The notes beneath the pieces are model-generated. The model worked only from the letters and a program-made list of their open reading frames with translations. It searched no databases and had not been told where the DNA came from. The translations under genes were made by a program, and so were the position numbers. A stretch of 64,000 nt of DNA from the NCBI GenBank assembly GCA_046593925.1, contig JBKJQN010000061.1:14642-78641 (forward strand), read 5' to 3'. The stretch is from JAYVYM01 sp046593925. GTDB taxonomy: Bacteria > Actinomycetota > Actinomycetes > Mycobacteriales > SCTD01. This document shows, one piece after another, positions 16,400 to 24,950 of this stretch (position 1 is the stretch's first letter; every line of letters begins with the position of its first letter).

Positions 16400-17578
16400 A
16401 TGACCCGCATGACGCTGGTACAGGACAGCCGCGCGCAGGACGAGCTCGTGGGCGCTGTCGCCCACGACGATGCCGCCGACCCGTTCCCCGTCCGCGGGAT
16501 GGACCACGTGCGCTTCTGGGTCGGCAATGCCCGGCAGGCGGCCCACTGGTACGCGAGTGCTTTCGGCATGACGGTCGTGGCCTACCGGGGGCCCGAGACC
16601 GGCTCCCGCGACGCGGTCGAGTGGGTCCTGAGCAGTGGCAAGGCCCGATTCGTACTGACCGGCGAGGCGCGCGCGGGCACCGCGATCGGCGAGCACGTCC
16701 GGCGGCACGGGGACGGCGTCGTCGACCTCGCGATGGAGGTACCGGACGTCGACGCCGCCGTGGCGTACGCCCGCACGCGCGGCGCGACGGTCCTGGTCGA
16801 GCCGCACGACGACGTCGACTCGTACGGCACGGTGCGCAGCGCGACGCTTGCGACGTACGGCGAGACGACGCACACCCTGGTCGACCGCTCGCGGTACGAC
16901 GGCCCGTTCCTGCCGGGCTTCGAGGCGGCGGCCGGCTCGTTCGCGGCCAAGCCGCCGCACCACCCGAAGCGGTACTTCCAGGCGATCGACCACTGCGTCG
17001 GCAACGTCGAGCTCGGCAAGATGGACTCCTGGGTCGGCTTCTACCAGCGGGTGATGGGCTTCACCAACATGAAGGAGTTCGTCGGTGACGACATCGCCAC
17101 CGAGTACTCCTCACTGATGAGCAAGGTCGTCACGAACGGCAACCACCGGGTGAAGTTCCCGCTCAACGAGCCGTCGCCGGGCCGGCGCAAGAGCCAGATC
17201 GACGAGTACCTGGAGTTCTACGACGGGCCCGGCGTACAGCACATCGCGCTCGCGACCGGCGACATCGTCGCGAGCGTGCGGGCGATGGGCGAGCTGGGGG
17301 TGGAGTTCCTGCAGACCCCGGACTCCTACTACGACACCCTGCCCGACCTCGTCGGTGACACCCGCGTGCCGATCGAGGTGCTCCGCGAGCTGAAGATCCA
17401 GGCCGACCGCGACGAGGACGGCTACCTGCTGCAGATCTTCACCAAGCCGGTCCAGGACCGACCCACGGTGTTCTTCGAGCTGATCGAACGGCACGGCTCG
17501 CTCGGCTTCGGCAAGAACAACTTCAAGGCGCTGTTCGAGGCGATCGAGCGGGAGCAGGCAAAGCGGGGCAACCTGTGA
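16400..17578 (+). CDS. hppD: 4-hydroxyphenylpyruvate dioxygenase
   Basis: A 392-residue non-heme Fe(II) dioxygenase that turns 4-hydroxyphenylpyruvate into homogentisate, the second step of tyrosine breakdown. It has two vicinal-oxygen-chelate domains: the N-terminal one begins DHVRFWVGNARQAAHWY and the catalytic one begins AIDHCVGNVELGKMDSWVGF. Iron ligands are expected at that His, the His in GVQHIALATGD and the Glu in TVFFELIERHG. The conserved C-terminal gate helix GKNNFKALFEAIEREQ is complete. ATG at 16400 (or the ATG three codons on) starts it. It is first of a tight operon with hmgA (10-base gap) and fahA, giving a complete homogentisate route. Confidence 0.95.
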   Translation: MTRMTLVQDSRAQDELVGAVAHDDAADPFPVRGMDHVRFWVGNARQAAHWYASAFGMTVVAYRGPETGSRDAVEWVLSSGKARFVLTGEARAGTAIGEHVRRHGDGVVDLAMEVPDVDAAVAYARTRGATVLVEPHDDVDSYGTVRSATLATYGETTHTLVDRSRYDGPFLPGFEAAAGSFAAKPPHHPKRYFQAIDHCVGNVELGKMDSWVGFYQRVMGFTNMKEFVGDDIATEYSSLMSKVVTNGNHRVKFPLNEPSPGRRKSQIDEYLEFYDGPGVQHIALATGDIVASVRAMGELGVEFLQTPDSYYDTLPDLVGDTRVPIEVLRELKIQADRDEDGYLLQIFTKPVQDRPTVFFELIERHGSLGFGKNNFKALFEAIEREQAKRGNL

Positions 17579-17588
17579 CGCCGAGCTG

Positions 17589-18767
17589 ATGGCGCACTAC
17601 CGACGGGTCGGCAACGTCCCCCACAAGCGGCACACCCAGCACCGACGACCCGACGGCGGGCTGTACGCCGAGGAGCTGATGGGCGAGGAGGGCTTCTCCT
17701 CGGACTCATCGCTGCTCTACCACCGGCACCTGCCCAGTGCGCTCGTCGACGCCCGGCCGTGGGAGCTTCCGGACCAGGCCACCGTGCCCAACGAGCCGCT
17801 GTTGCCGCGCCACCTGCGTCTTCACGACCTGACGTACCGGCCGGGCGCGGACCCGGTGCGCGACCGGCGGCTGGTGCTCGCCAACGCCGATGTCCGGATC
17901 TCCTACGTCGTCGCGAGCGCGCCGAGCCCGCTGTACCGCAACGCCACCGGCGACGAGTGCCTCTTCGTCGAGGCCGGGTCCGGGGTCGTCGAGACGGTGT
18001 TCGGCCCGCTGGCGGTGCACGCCGGTGACCACGTCGTCCTGCCCCGGGCCACGACGCACCGGTGGGTGCCGGACGGCGAGCTGCGGCTGTACGCAGTCGA
18101 GGCGAACGGCCACATCGCCCCGCCGCACCGCTACCTCTCGCGATACGGCCAGCTGCTGGAGTCCGCGCCGTACTGCGAGCGCGACCTGCGGCCACCCGCC
18201 GACCTGGTGACCGTCGAGGAGCGCGACGTCGAGGTGTACGTCAAGCACCGGGGCAGCCGCGGGCTGACCGGCACGGTGCACGTGCTGCCGGAGCACCCGT
18301 TCGATCTGGTCGGCTGGGACGGCTGCCTCTACCCGTACGCCTTCGACGTCGCGGACTTCGAGCCGATCACCGGGCGGGTGCACCAGCCGCCACCGGTGCA
18401 CCAGGTGTTCGAGGGGCCCGGCTTCGTGCTCTGCGCCTTCGTCCCGCGCAAGGTCGACTACCACCCGCTGGCCGTGCCGGTGCCGTACTACCACTCCAAC
18501 GTCGACAGCGACGAGGTGATGTTCTACGTCGCCGGCGACTACGAGGCCCGCCGCGGCTCCGGGATCGGCCGGGGCTCGGTGTCGCTGCACCCGGGTGGGC
18601 ACAGCCACGGGCCACAGCCCGGCGCGGTCGAGGCGACGCTCGGGGCGGAGCGGTTCGATGAGCTGGCCATCATGGTCGACACCTTCCGGCCGCTGGAGCT
18701 GGGTGCAGCCGGTACGGCCTGTGACGACGGCGTGTACGCCTGGTCCTGGGCCGGCGGCCGGCGTTGA
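17589..18767 (+). CDS. hmgA: Homogentisate 1,2-dioxygenase
   Basis: A 392-residue cupin-type Fe(II) dioxygenase that opens the ring of homogentisate to maleylacetoacetate. The N-terminus RRVGNVPHKRHTQHR is typical of the enzyme. The iron site is in the C-terminal half: YYHSNVDSDEVMFYVAGDYE supplies His and Glu, and HPGGHSHGPQPG the second His. The protein is shorter than the roughly 440-residue animal and proteobacterial forms but fits the short actinobacterial group. It lies 10 bases after hppD, and its TGA overlaps the TTG start of fahA, so translation is probably coupled. No maleylacetoacetate isomerase gene is seen in the operon. Confidence 0.94.
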   Translation: MAHYRRVGNVPHKRHTQHRRPDGGLYAEELMGEEGFSSDSSLLYHRHLPSALVDARPWELPDQATVPNEPLLPRHLRLHDLTYRPGADPVRDRRLVLANADVRISYVVASAPSPLYRNATGDECLFVEAGSGVVETVFGPLAVHAGDHVVLPRATTHRWVPDGELRLYAVEANGHIAPPHRYLSRYGQLLESAPYCERDLRPPADLVTVEERDVEVYVKHRGSRGLTGTVHVLPEHPFDLVGWDGCLYPYAFDVADFEPITGRVHQPPPVHQVFEGPGFVLCAFVPRKVDYHPLAVPVPYYHSNVDSDEVMFYVAGDYEARRGSGIGRGSVSLHPGGHSHGPQPGAVEATLGAERFDELAIMVDTFRPLELGAAGTACDDGVYAWSWAGGRR

Positions 18768-19903
18768 GCGGGTACGGCTCGTTCAGCAGCGGCCGGCATG
18801 CCGGCCGGCGGGTCGGCGTGCGGGTCGGCGCCGAGGTGCTCGACCTGACCGGGGCGGCCGCCCGGCTGCTGCCGCAGCGGGCGACGCTGTTCGCCAACGG
18901 GACCCTGGACGCCCTGCTGGCGGCCGGGCCGGCGGTCTGGGCGGAGGTGGCCGCGGCGGTGGCCGGCTGGGTCGAGCGCGGGTCGGAGCACCTGCTGCCG
19001 CTCGCCGACGTCGGCATGCACCTGCCGTACACGGTCGCCGACTACGTCGACTTCTACTCCAGCGAGCACCACGCAACCCTCGTCGGTCAGCTCATGCGGC
19101 CGGGGACCGATCCGCTGCCGGCCAACTGGAAGCACCTGCCGGTCGGCTACCACGGGCGCGCCGGCACGGTCGTCGTGTCCGGTACGCCCATCGTGCGGCC
19201 GTCGGGTCAAGTCCGGTCTGACGGCGAGGTGGTCTTCGGCCCGACGGCCCGGCTCGACCTCGAGGCTGAGGTCGGGTTCGTGGTCGGGGTGCCCGCCACC
19301 GGCCCGGTGCCCAAGGAGCGCTTCGCCGAGCACGTCTTCGGGGTCTGCCTGGTCAACGACTGGTCGGCCCGTGACGTCCAGGGCTGGGAGTCGCTCCCGC
19401 TCGGGCCGTTCCTGGGCAAGTCCTTCGCGACCTCGGTCTCGCCGTGGGTGGTGCCGCTGGCCGACCTCGACCCTGCCCGCGTCCCGCCGCCGCCCCGCGA
19501 CACCCCCCTGCTGCCCTACCTCGACGACGCCAGCGACCCGCCGTGGGGGCTGGACCTGGCACTGTCGTTGAGGATCAACGGCCACGAGGTGTCCCGGCCG
19601 CCGCTGCGTACGACGTACTGGACGGGCGCCCAGCAGCTCGCGCACCTGACCGTCAACGGCGCGACCCTGCGCACCGGTGACCTGTACGCCTCCGGGACCG
19701 TCAGCGGCCCGGCGAGCGACGAGCGCGGCTGCCTCCTCGAGCTGACCAAGGCCGGCACGGAGCCGCTGGCGCTGCCGGACGGGACGACCCGCGCGTGGCT
19801 CGAGGACGGCGACGAGGTCGTGATCACCGCGACCGCGCCGGGATCCAGCGGCACCGTGGTCGATCTCGGCGAGGTACGTGGCCGGGTGCTGCCGGCGCCC
19901 TGA
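18764..19903 (+). CDS. fahA: Fumarylacetoacetase
   Basis: A 379-residue FAH enzyme that hydrolyses fumarylacetoacetate to fumarate and acetoacetate, ending tyrosine and homogentisate catabolism. Family marks are DYVDFYSSEHHATLVG (metal-binding Asp), WKHLPVGYHGRAGTVVVSG, the acidic pair in LDLEAEVGFVVG, and NDWSARDVQGWE. The start is the rare codon TTG at 18764, whose last two bases form part of the hmgA stop (TTGA); the protein then starts MSGYGSFSSG, as expected for the family. This four-base overlap indicates coupling with hmgA. The operon lacks an isomerase gene, so a glutathione- or mycothiol-dependent step would be encoded elsewhere. Confidence 0.94.
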   Translation: MSGYGSFSSGRHAGRRVGVRVGAEVLDLTGAAARLLPQRATLFANGTLDALLAAGPAVWAEVAAAVAGWVERGSEHLLPLADVGMHLPYTVADYVDFYSSEHHATLVGQLMRPGTDPLPANWKHLPVGYHGRAGTVVVSGTPIVRPSGQVRSDGEVVFGPTARLDLEAEVGFVVGVPATGPVPKERFAEHVFGVCLVNDWSARDVQGWESLPLGPFLGKSFATSVSPWVVPLADLDPARVPPPPRDTPLLPYLDDASDPPWGLDLALSLRINGHEVSRPPLRTTYWTGAQQLAHLTVNGATLRTGDLYASGTVSGPASDERGCLLELTKAGTEPLALPDGTTRAWLEDGDEVVITATAPGSSGTVVDLGEVRGRVLPAP

Positions 19904-19927
19904 GCCAGACCGCCGGCGACAGGAGGG

Positions 19928-20761
19928 TCAGCCGGCGAGAAAGCCGAGCAGCGCGGTGTTGAACTCCTGCGCGTGCGAGGCGTTGATGCCGTGCGGGCCG
20001 CCGGTGATGACGTGCAGCTGCGCGCCCTTGATGAGCTCGGCGGAGCGCTTGCCACTGACCTCGAACGGCACGACTCCGTCGCTGTCGCCGTGGATGACCA
20101 GCGTCGGCACGGTGACCTTCTCGAGGTCGCCGCGGAAGTCGGTACGGCCGAAGGCGGCGATGCAGTCCAGGGTGCCCTTCGGCGAGGCGATCGCGGCGAT
20201 GGACAGGGCGTACACCCGCTGCGGCTCGCTGACCTTGATCTGGTCACCGGCGGTGAAGAAACCGGTCGCGAAGCCGTCGAGGAACGCCGGCCGGTCGCCC
20301 TTCACGCCCGCCTCGAAGCCGGCGATGGCCTCGTCGTTGAGCCCGCCATCGGGGTTGTCGTCGCTCCTGAACAGGAACGGCGGCACGGCCGAGGCGAGCA
20401 CCGCCTTGGCGACCCGGGTGGTGCCGTACGTGGCGATGTAGCGCACCACCTCGCCGCCGCCCATCGAGAAGCCGACCAGCGTCGCGCCGGTCAGGTCCAG
20501 GGTGGTCATCAGCACGTCGAGGTCGGCCGCGAATGTGTCGTAGTCGTAGCCGCTCCACGGCTGCGAGGACTCGCCGAAGCCGCGGCGGTCGTAGGTGATG
20601 ACGCGGTGGCCGGCCTCGACGAGGGCGGGCACCTGCGCCTCCCAGGAACGGCCCGACAGCGGCCAGCCGTGGATCAGCACGACGGGGGCGCCGGTCCCCT
20701 GGTCGGTGTAGTTGAGCTCGACGGGGTGGCCGTTCTCGGTACCAACAGTGATCTTCGTCAT
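19928..20761 (-). CDS. Alpha/beta-hydrolase, cofactor-free haloperoxidase/esterase family
   Basis: A 277-residue alpha/beta-hydrolase. The oxyanion strand VVLIHGWPLSGRSWE, YDRRGFGESS, the nucleophile elbow VGFSMGGGEV (Ser 99), Asp in HGDSDGVVP and His in TGGPHGINASHA give a complete triad. This is the so-called non-heme chloroperoxidase group; real activity is normally ester or lactone hydrolysis, with perhydrolysis as a side reaction. ATG at 20761 follows a strong GGAGGA site by four bases. It is convergent with fahA (24-base gap) and divergent from the patatin gene. Substrate not readable. Confidence 0.85.
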   Translation of the reverse strand: MTKITVGTENGHPVELNYTDQGTGAPVVLIHGWPLSGRSWEAQVPALVEAGHRVITYDRRGFGESSQPWSGYDYDTFAADLDVLMTTLDLTGATLVGFSMGGGEVVRYIATYGTTRVAKAVLASAVPPFLFRSDDNPDGGLNDEAIAGFEAGVKGDRPAFLDGFATGFFTAGDQIKVSEPQRVYALSIAAIASPKGTLDCIAAFGRTDFRGDLEKVTVPTLVIHGDSDGVVPFEVSGKRSAELIKGAQLHVITGGPHGINASHAQEFNTALLGFLAG

Positions 20762-20882
20762 GGGTTCCTCCACGGGGTCGGGGTGTGAGGTGCTGCCTGC
20801 CGGTGCAGCTGGTGGTGGCTCACGAGACCTTCCCGTGACACCGCGCCCCACACGTGTCGGTGCCCCGCCGTACGGTCGTGCG

Positions 20883-22076
20883 GTGACCTCCAGACCCGGA
20901 ACGGGCCGGCTGACCGGGCTGGTGGTGGGGGGTGCCGGTGCCCGGGGGGCGTACGAGGCCGGGGCGCTGTCCGTGCTGGTGCCCCGGCTGGCGGCCGACG
21001 ACGGTGTGCCCCCGATCATGGTCGGCACCAGCGCCGGCGCGCTCAACGTCGTCGGGCTCGCGGGCCTGCTGCACCTGGGCGTCAACGCCGCGCTCGACGC
21101 TCTCGTGGCGCTGTGGGGCGCCGTCCGGCTGGGCGACGTCGTCGATGTGGCCGGCACCCTTGCGGGGGGTCTGTCGTACGCCGGGCGGGTGGTCGGGCTG
21201 CCGACCCGGCTGCCGAGCCTGCTGGACACCTCGCCGCAGCGCGCGACCCTCGAGCGACTGCTCGACCTCGACCGGGTGCACGAGGCCGTCCGCAGCGGGC
21301 CGGTCGATGCGCTCGCCGTCGTCACGACGTCGGTGCACACCGGCGGCACGGTCGTCTTCGTCGAGCGCAAGCAAGGGGTCGCGCTGCCGCCGCCGGACGC
21401 CGACCGGGCGATCACCTACGTCGACACCGAGCTCACCGTCGAGCACGTGCTGGCGTCCGCTGCCGTCCCCGCGGCGTTCGCACCGGTCCTTGTCACGACC
21501 CCGGCCGCCTGGGCGGGCTGGTACGTCGACGGCGGGCTGCGCCTCAACGTCCCGCTCAAGCCCGCGCTGGACCTCGGCGCCGAACGGCTCGGCGTCGTCT
21601 CGACCCAGCCCTCCTCGTACGGCACGCAAGCACCCGGTCCGGTCGGCCGAACACCCGATGTCCAGCCCCCCGACGTCGCGGCCGTGGCGGCCCTGGCGCT
21701 GCGGTCGCTGCTCGCCGACCGGATGGTCGAGGACCTGCGGGTGCTGTCCACGGTCAACCGGCTGGTGGCTGCCGGGGCCACCGGCACCGGCGACCGCGAG
21801 GTGCCGTTCATGTTCGCCGGGCCAGGGCCGGGCCAGGGACGCGACCTGGCTCGGCTCGCGTCGACGTCCTACCGCGAGGCGTACGGCGGGGCCAAGGCGC
21901 TCCGGCAGCCGGCGCTCGCCGTCCTGGAGCGCCTGCTGGGCGGCTCCTCCGACGACAACGGCGAGCTGCTCAGCTACCTGTTCTTCGACCCGGCGTTCAC
22001 CGTGGCGGCTGCCGCGCTCGGGGCAGCGCAGGCGAGCGCTGCCGGGCCGGGCTGGCGCACCAACAGCCGGGCCTGA
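20883..22076 (+). CDS. Patatin-like phospholipase
   Basis: A 397-residue patatin-family acyl hydrolase. The oxyanion-hole loop is VVGGAGARGAYEAGAL, the nucleophile motif VGTSAGALN (GxSxG) and the catalytic Asp lies in WYVDGGLRLNVPLKPAL, so the Ser-Asp dyad is complete. The C-terminal 170 residues have no domain I recognise. Patatins release fatty acids from phospholipids or other lipids. GTG at 20883 is chosen because it places the conserved glycine loop near residue 14, as in relatives; the frame upstream runs antisense to the neighbouring hydrolase. It is alone on its strand, convergent with the aldehyde dehydrogenase gene 25 bases away. Confidence 0.85.
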   Translation: MTSRPGTGRLTGLVVGGAGARGAYEAGALSVLVPRLAADDGVPPIMVGTSAGALNVVGLAGLLHLGVNAALDALVALWGAVRLGDVVDVAGTLAGGLSYAGRVVGLPTRLPSLLDTSPQRATLERLLDLDRVHEAVRSGPVDALAVVTTSVHTGGTVVFVERKQGVALPPPDADRAITYVDTELTVEHVLASAAVPAAFAPVLVTTPAAWAGWYVDGGLRLNVPLKPALDLGAERLGVVSTQPSSYGTQAPGPVGRTPDVQPPDVAAVAALALRSLLADRMVEDLRVLSTVNRLVAAGATGTGDREVPFMFAGPGPGQGRDLARLASTSYREAYGGAKALRQPALAVLERLLGGSSDDNGELLSYLFFDPAFTVAAAALGAAQASAAGPGWRTNSRA

Positions 22077-22101
22077 GCCGAGCTCGGGGACCGACAGCGG
22101 C

Positions 22102-23538
22102 TCAGGCGTCGATCGCGCTCATCACGTGCTTGACGCGGGTGTAGTCCTCGAACCCGTACATCGACAGGTCCTTGCCGTAGCCGGAGGAGCCGAAGCCGCC
22201 GTGCGGCATCTCGGCGACCAGCGGGATGTGCGTGTTGATCCACACGCAGCCGAAGTCCATCGCCCGGGCCATCCGCATCGCCCGGCCGTGGTCGCGGGTC
22301 CAGACACTGGACGCTAGGCCGTATCGGCTGGCGTTGGCCCAGCGCAGCGCCTCGGCCTCGTCGGTGAACTGCTGGACCGTGATGACCGGCCCGAAGATCT
22401 CGTCGGTGACGATCTCGTCGCCCTGAACCAGCCCGCCGACGACGGTCGGCTCGTAGAAGTAGCCGGCCGTCCCCTGCCGGGCGCCACCGGTGGTGACCGT
22501 CGCATGGTCCGGCAGCCGGTCCACGAAACCGCCGACCCGGGACAGCTGGCCGGCGTTGTTGAGCGGCCCGTACAGCACGTCCTCGTCGTCCGGCATCCCG
22601 GTGCGGGTCTGCCGGGCCTGCTCGGTCAGCGCGTCGAGCAGGTCCTGGTGCACCCGCGGGCCGGCCAGCACCCGGGTTGCCGCGGTGCAGTCCTGGCCGC
22701 CGTTGAAGTAGCCGGCCATCGCGATCGCCTCGGCGGCCGCCGCGATGTCGGCGTCGTCGAACACCACGACCGGCGCCTTGCCGCCGAGCTCCAGGTGCAC
22801 CCGCTTGACCTGGCGGGACGCTCTCTCGGCGACCGCCATCCCCGCCCGCACCGAGCCGGTGATCGACACCATCGCCGGCACCTCGTCGTCGACCAACAGC
22901 GCGCCGGTGTCACGGTCGCCGCAGACCACGTTGAACACCCCCGGCGGCAGGAACTCCGCCGCGATCTCGGCGAGCAGCGCGGTGGTGACCGGCGTCGTGT
23001 CGCTGGGCTTGAGCACGACGGTGTTGCCGGCCGCGAGCGCCGGCGCAAACTTCCAGACAGCCATCATCATCGGATAGTTCCAGGGCGTGACCTGGGCGCA
23101 CACCCCGATCGGCTCACGTCGTACGAAGGACGTGTGTCCGGCGAGGTACTCCCCTGCAGAACGGCCCTCGAGCACCCGGGCGGCGCCGGCGAAGAACCGG
23201 ATCTGGTCGACCATCGGCGGCACCTCCTCACTCGCTGTCAGCGCCAATGGCTTGCCGGTGTTGCGGCTCTCGGCGGCGACCAGCTCCTGCGAACGGGCCT
23301 CGATGGCGTCGGCGATCCGCAGCAGCGCCAGCTGCCGCTCCGACGGTGTCGTCCACCGCCAGGTCTCGAACGCACGGCCCGCCGCGGCGGTCGCCGCCGC
23401 GACGTCAGAGGCGCCCGACAGCGCCGCCGTTCCGTACGCCGTGCCGGTGGTCGGGTCGATCAGCTCGGTGGTGCGGCCGTCGGCGGTCCCGACCCGCTTG
23501 CCGTCGACAAGATTCTGGACCTCGACCGACCCGCTCAC
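22102..23538 (-). CDS. Aldehyde dehydrogenase, gamma-aminobutyraldehyde dehydrogenase-like
   Basis: A 478-residue NAD-dependent aldehyde dehydrogenase. Key segments are VTPWNYPMMMAVWKFAPALA and KPSDTTP (cofactor), ITGSVRAG, the catalytic Glu in HLELGGKAPVVV and the nucleophilic Cys in YFNGGQDCTAATR. The Cys context NGGQDC matches gamma-aminobutyraldehyde/betaine-aldehyde-type dehydrogenases. It is the last gene of a minus-strand operon: its GTG start overlaps the stop of the upstream aminotransferase by four bases. In that setting it would oxidise the aminoaldehyde made from putrescine or a related diamine to GABA or the matching omega-amino acid. Substrate is inferred from context. Confidence 0.9.
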   Translation of the reverse strand: MSGSVEVQNLVDGKRVGTADGRTTELIDPTTGTAYGTAALSGASDVAAATAAAGRAFETWRWTTPSERQLALLRIADAIEARSQELVAAESRNTGKPLALTASEEVPPMVDQIRFFAGAARVLEGRSAGEYLAGHTSFVRREPIGVCAQVTPWNYPMMMAVWKFAPALAAGNTVVLKPSDTTPVTTALLAEIAAEFLPPGVFNVVCGDRDTGALLVDDEVPAMVSITGSVRAGMAVAERASRQVKRVHLELGGKAPVVVFDDADIAAAAEAIAMAGYFNGGQDCTAATRVLAGPRVHQDLLDALTEQARQTRTGMPDDEDVLYGPLNNAGQLSRVGGFVDRLPDHATVTTGGARQGTAGYFYEPTVVGGLVQGDEIVTDEIFGPVITVQQFTDEAEALRWANASRYGLASSVWTRDHGRAMRMARAMDFGCVWINTHIPLVAEMPHGGFGSSGYGKDLSMYGFEDYTRVKHVMSAIDA

Positions 23539-24950
23539 AGCTTGGTCCAGGCGGTCGTCAGGACGCTGCGCAGGATCGACTCGATCTCATCGAAGTGGCG
23601 CTGGTCGCAGCCCAGCGGCGGGGCGAGCTGCACGACCGGGTCACCGCGGTCGTCGGCCCGGCAGTACAGCCCCCCGTCGAACAGCGCCTTGGACAGGAAC
23701 CCGCGCAGCAGCCGCTCGGACTCGTCGTCGTCGAAGGTCTGCTTGGTGGCCTTGTCCTTGACCAGCTCGATGCCGTAGAAGTAGCCGTCGCCGCGCACGT
23801 CGCCGACGATCGGCAGGTCGAGCAGCCGCTCCAGGGTGGTCCGGAACGCCTTCTCGTTGTCCAGGACGTTCTGGTTCAGCTGCTCACGGTCGAAGATGTC
23901 GAGGTTGGCCATCGCGACAGCCGCCGACACCGGGTGGCCGCCGAAGGTGTAGCCGTGCGCGAAGTAGTCGGTGCCGGTCTTGAACGGCTCGAAGAGCCGG
24001 TCACTGGCGATCATCGCCCCGATCGGCGAGTAGCCCGACGTCATCCCCTTCGCGCAGGTGATGATGTCAGGGATGTAGTCGAGCTTGTCGCAGGCGAACG
24101 TCGTGCCCAGCCGGCCGAAGGCGCAGATGACCTCGTCGGAGACCAGCAGCACGTCGTGCCGGTCGCAGATCTCGCGCAGCCGCGCGAAGTAGCCCGGCGG
24201 CGGTGGGAAGCAGCCGCCGGAGTTCTGGACCGGCTCGACGAAGACGGCCGCGACGGTGTCGGGCCCCTCCATCTCGATCGCGATCTCGATCTGGTCGGCG
24301 GCCCACCGGCCGAACGCCTCGAGATCGTCGCCGTGCTCGGGCGCCCGGTAGAAGTTGGTGTTGGCAGCCTTGTGCGCGCCAGGCACCAGCGGCTCGAACC
24401 ACTTCTTGGCGTCCGGGATGCCGGTGATCGACAGCGCCCCCTGCGGGGTGCCGTGGTACGCCACTGCCCTGCTGATGACCTTGTGCTTCATCGGCTTGCC
24501 GGTCAGCTTGAAGTACTGCTTGGCCAGCTTCCAGGCACTCTCCACCGCCTCGCCGCCGCCGGTGGTGAAGAAGACCCGATTGAGGTCACCGGGCGTCAGC
24601 GAGGCCAGCCGCTCGGCGAGCTGCACGGCCTCCGGGTGCGCGTACGACCACAGCGGGAAGAAGGCGAGCTCACCGGCTTGCTTGGCGGCGGCGTGGGCGA
24701 GCTCGCGGCGGCCGTGGCCGGCCTGTACGACGAACAGCCCGGACAGCCCGTCGAGGTAGCGCCGGCCCCGGTCGTCCCAGATGTAGGCGCCCTCGCCCCT
24801 GGTGATGACCGGCACCGAGCCGCCCTGCTCGTAGGTCGAGTGCCGCGTGAAGTGCATCCACAGGTGGTCGCGGGCGGACGCGGCGAGGGCGCTCTCGGGC
24901 AGTCGTTGATAGCCAGCCGTCGGCGGGCCTTCCTGCGGGGCAATGGTCAT
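23535..24950 (-). CDS. Class III PLP aminotransferase (putrescine/GABA aminotransferase-like)
   Basis: A 471-residue class III transaminase with the substrate loop HGRRELAHAAAKQAGEL, phosphate-binding TTGGGEAVESAWKLAKQY, the Asp of LLVSDEVICAFGRLG that binds the pyridine N, and the PLP Lys in TCAKGMTSGYSPIG. Motifs resemble putrescine:pyruvate or omega-amino acid:pyruvate transaminases (SpuC type). ATG at 24950 overlaps the ald stop by four bases (ATGA). With ald next to it, which can interconvert alanine and pyruvate, a pyruvate-accepting, alanine-forming reaction is attractive: the dehydrogenase would recycle the alanine. The donor amine is not determined by the sequence. Confidence 0.9.
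   Translation of the reverse strand: MTIAPQEGPPTAGYQRLPESALAASARDHLWMHFTRHSTYEQGGSVPVITRGEGAYIWDDRGRRYLDGLSGLFVVQAGHGRRELAHAAAKQAGELAFFPLWSYAHPEAVQLAERLASLTPGDLNRVFFTTGGGEAVESAWKLAKQYFKLTGKPMKHKVISRAVAYHGTPQGALSITGIPDAKKWFEPLVPGAHKAANTNFYRAPEHGDDLEAFGRWAADQIEIAIEMEGPDTVAAVFVEPVQNSGGCFPPPPGYFARLREICDRHDVLLVSDEVICAFGRLGTTFACDKLDYIPDIITCAKGMTSGYSPIGAMIASDRLFEPFKTGTDYFAHGYTFGGHPVSAAVAMANLDIFDREQLNQNVLDNEKAFRTTLERLLDLPIVGDVRGDGYFYGIELVKDKATKQTFDDDESERLLRGFLSKALFDGGLYCRADDRGDPVVQLAPPLGCDQRHFDEIESILRSVLTTAWTKL

Noticed and set aside
19910..19937. CGCCGGC/GCCGGCG hairpin between fahA and the hydrolase
   Set aside because: GCCGGC is common in this DNA; the stem is short and overlaps a stop codon, so a terminator call is not secure.
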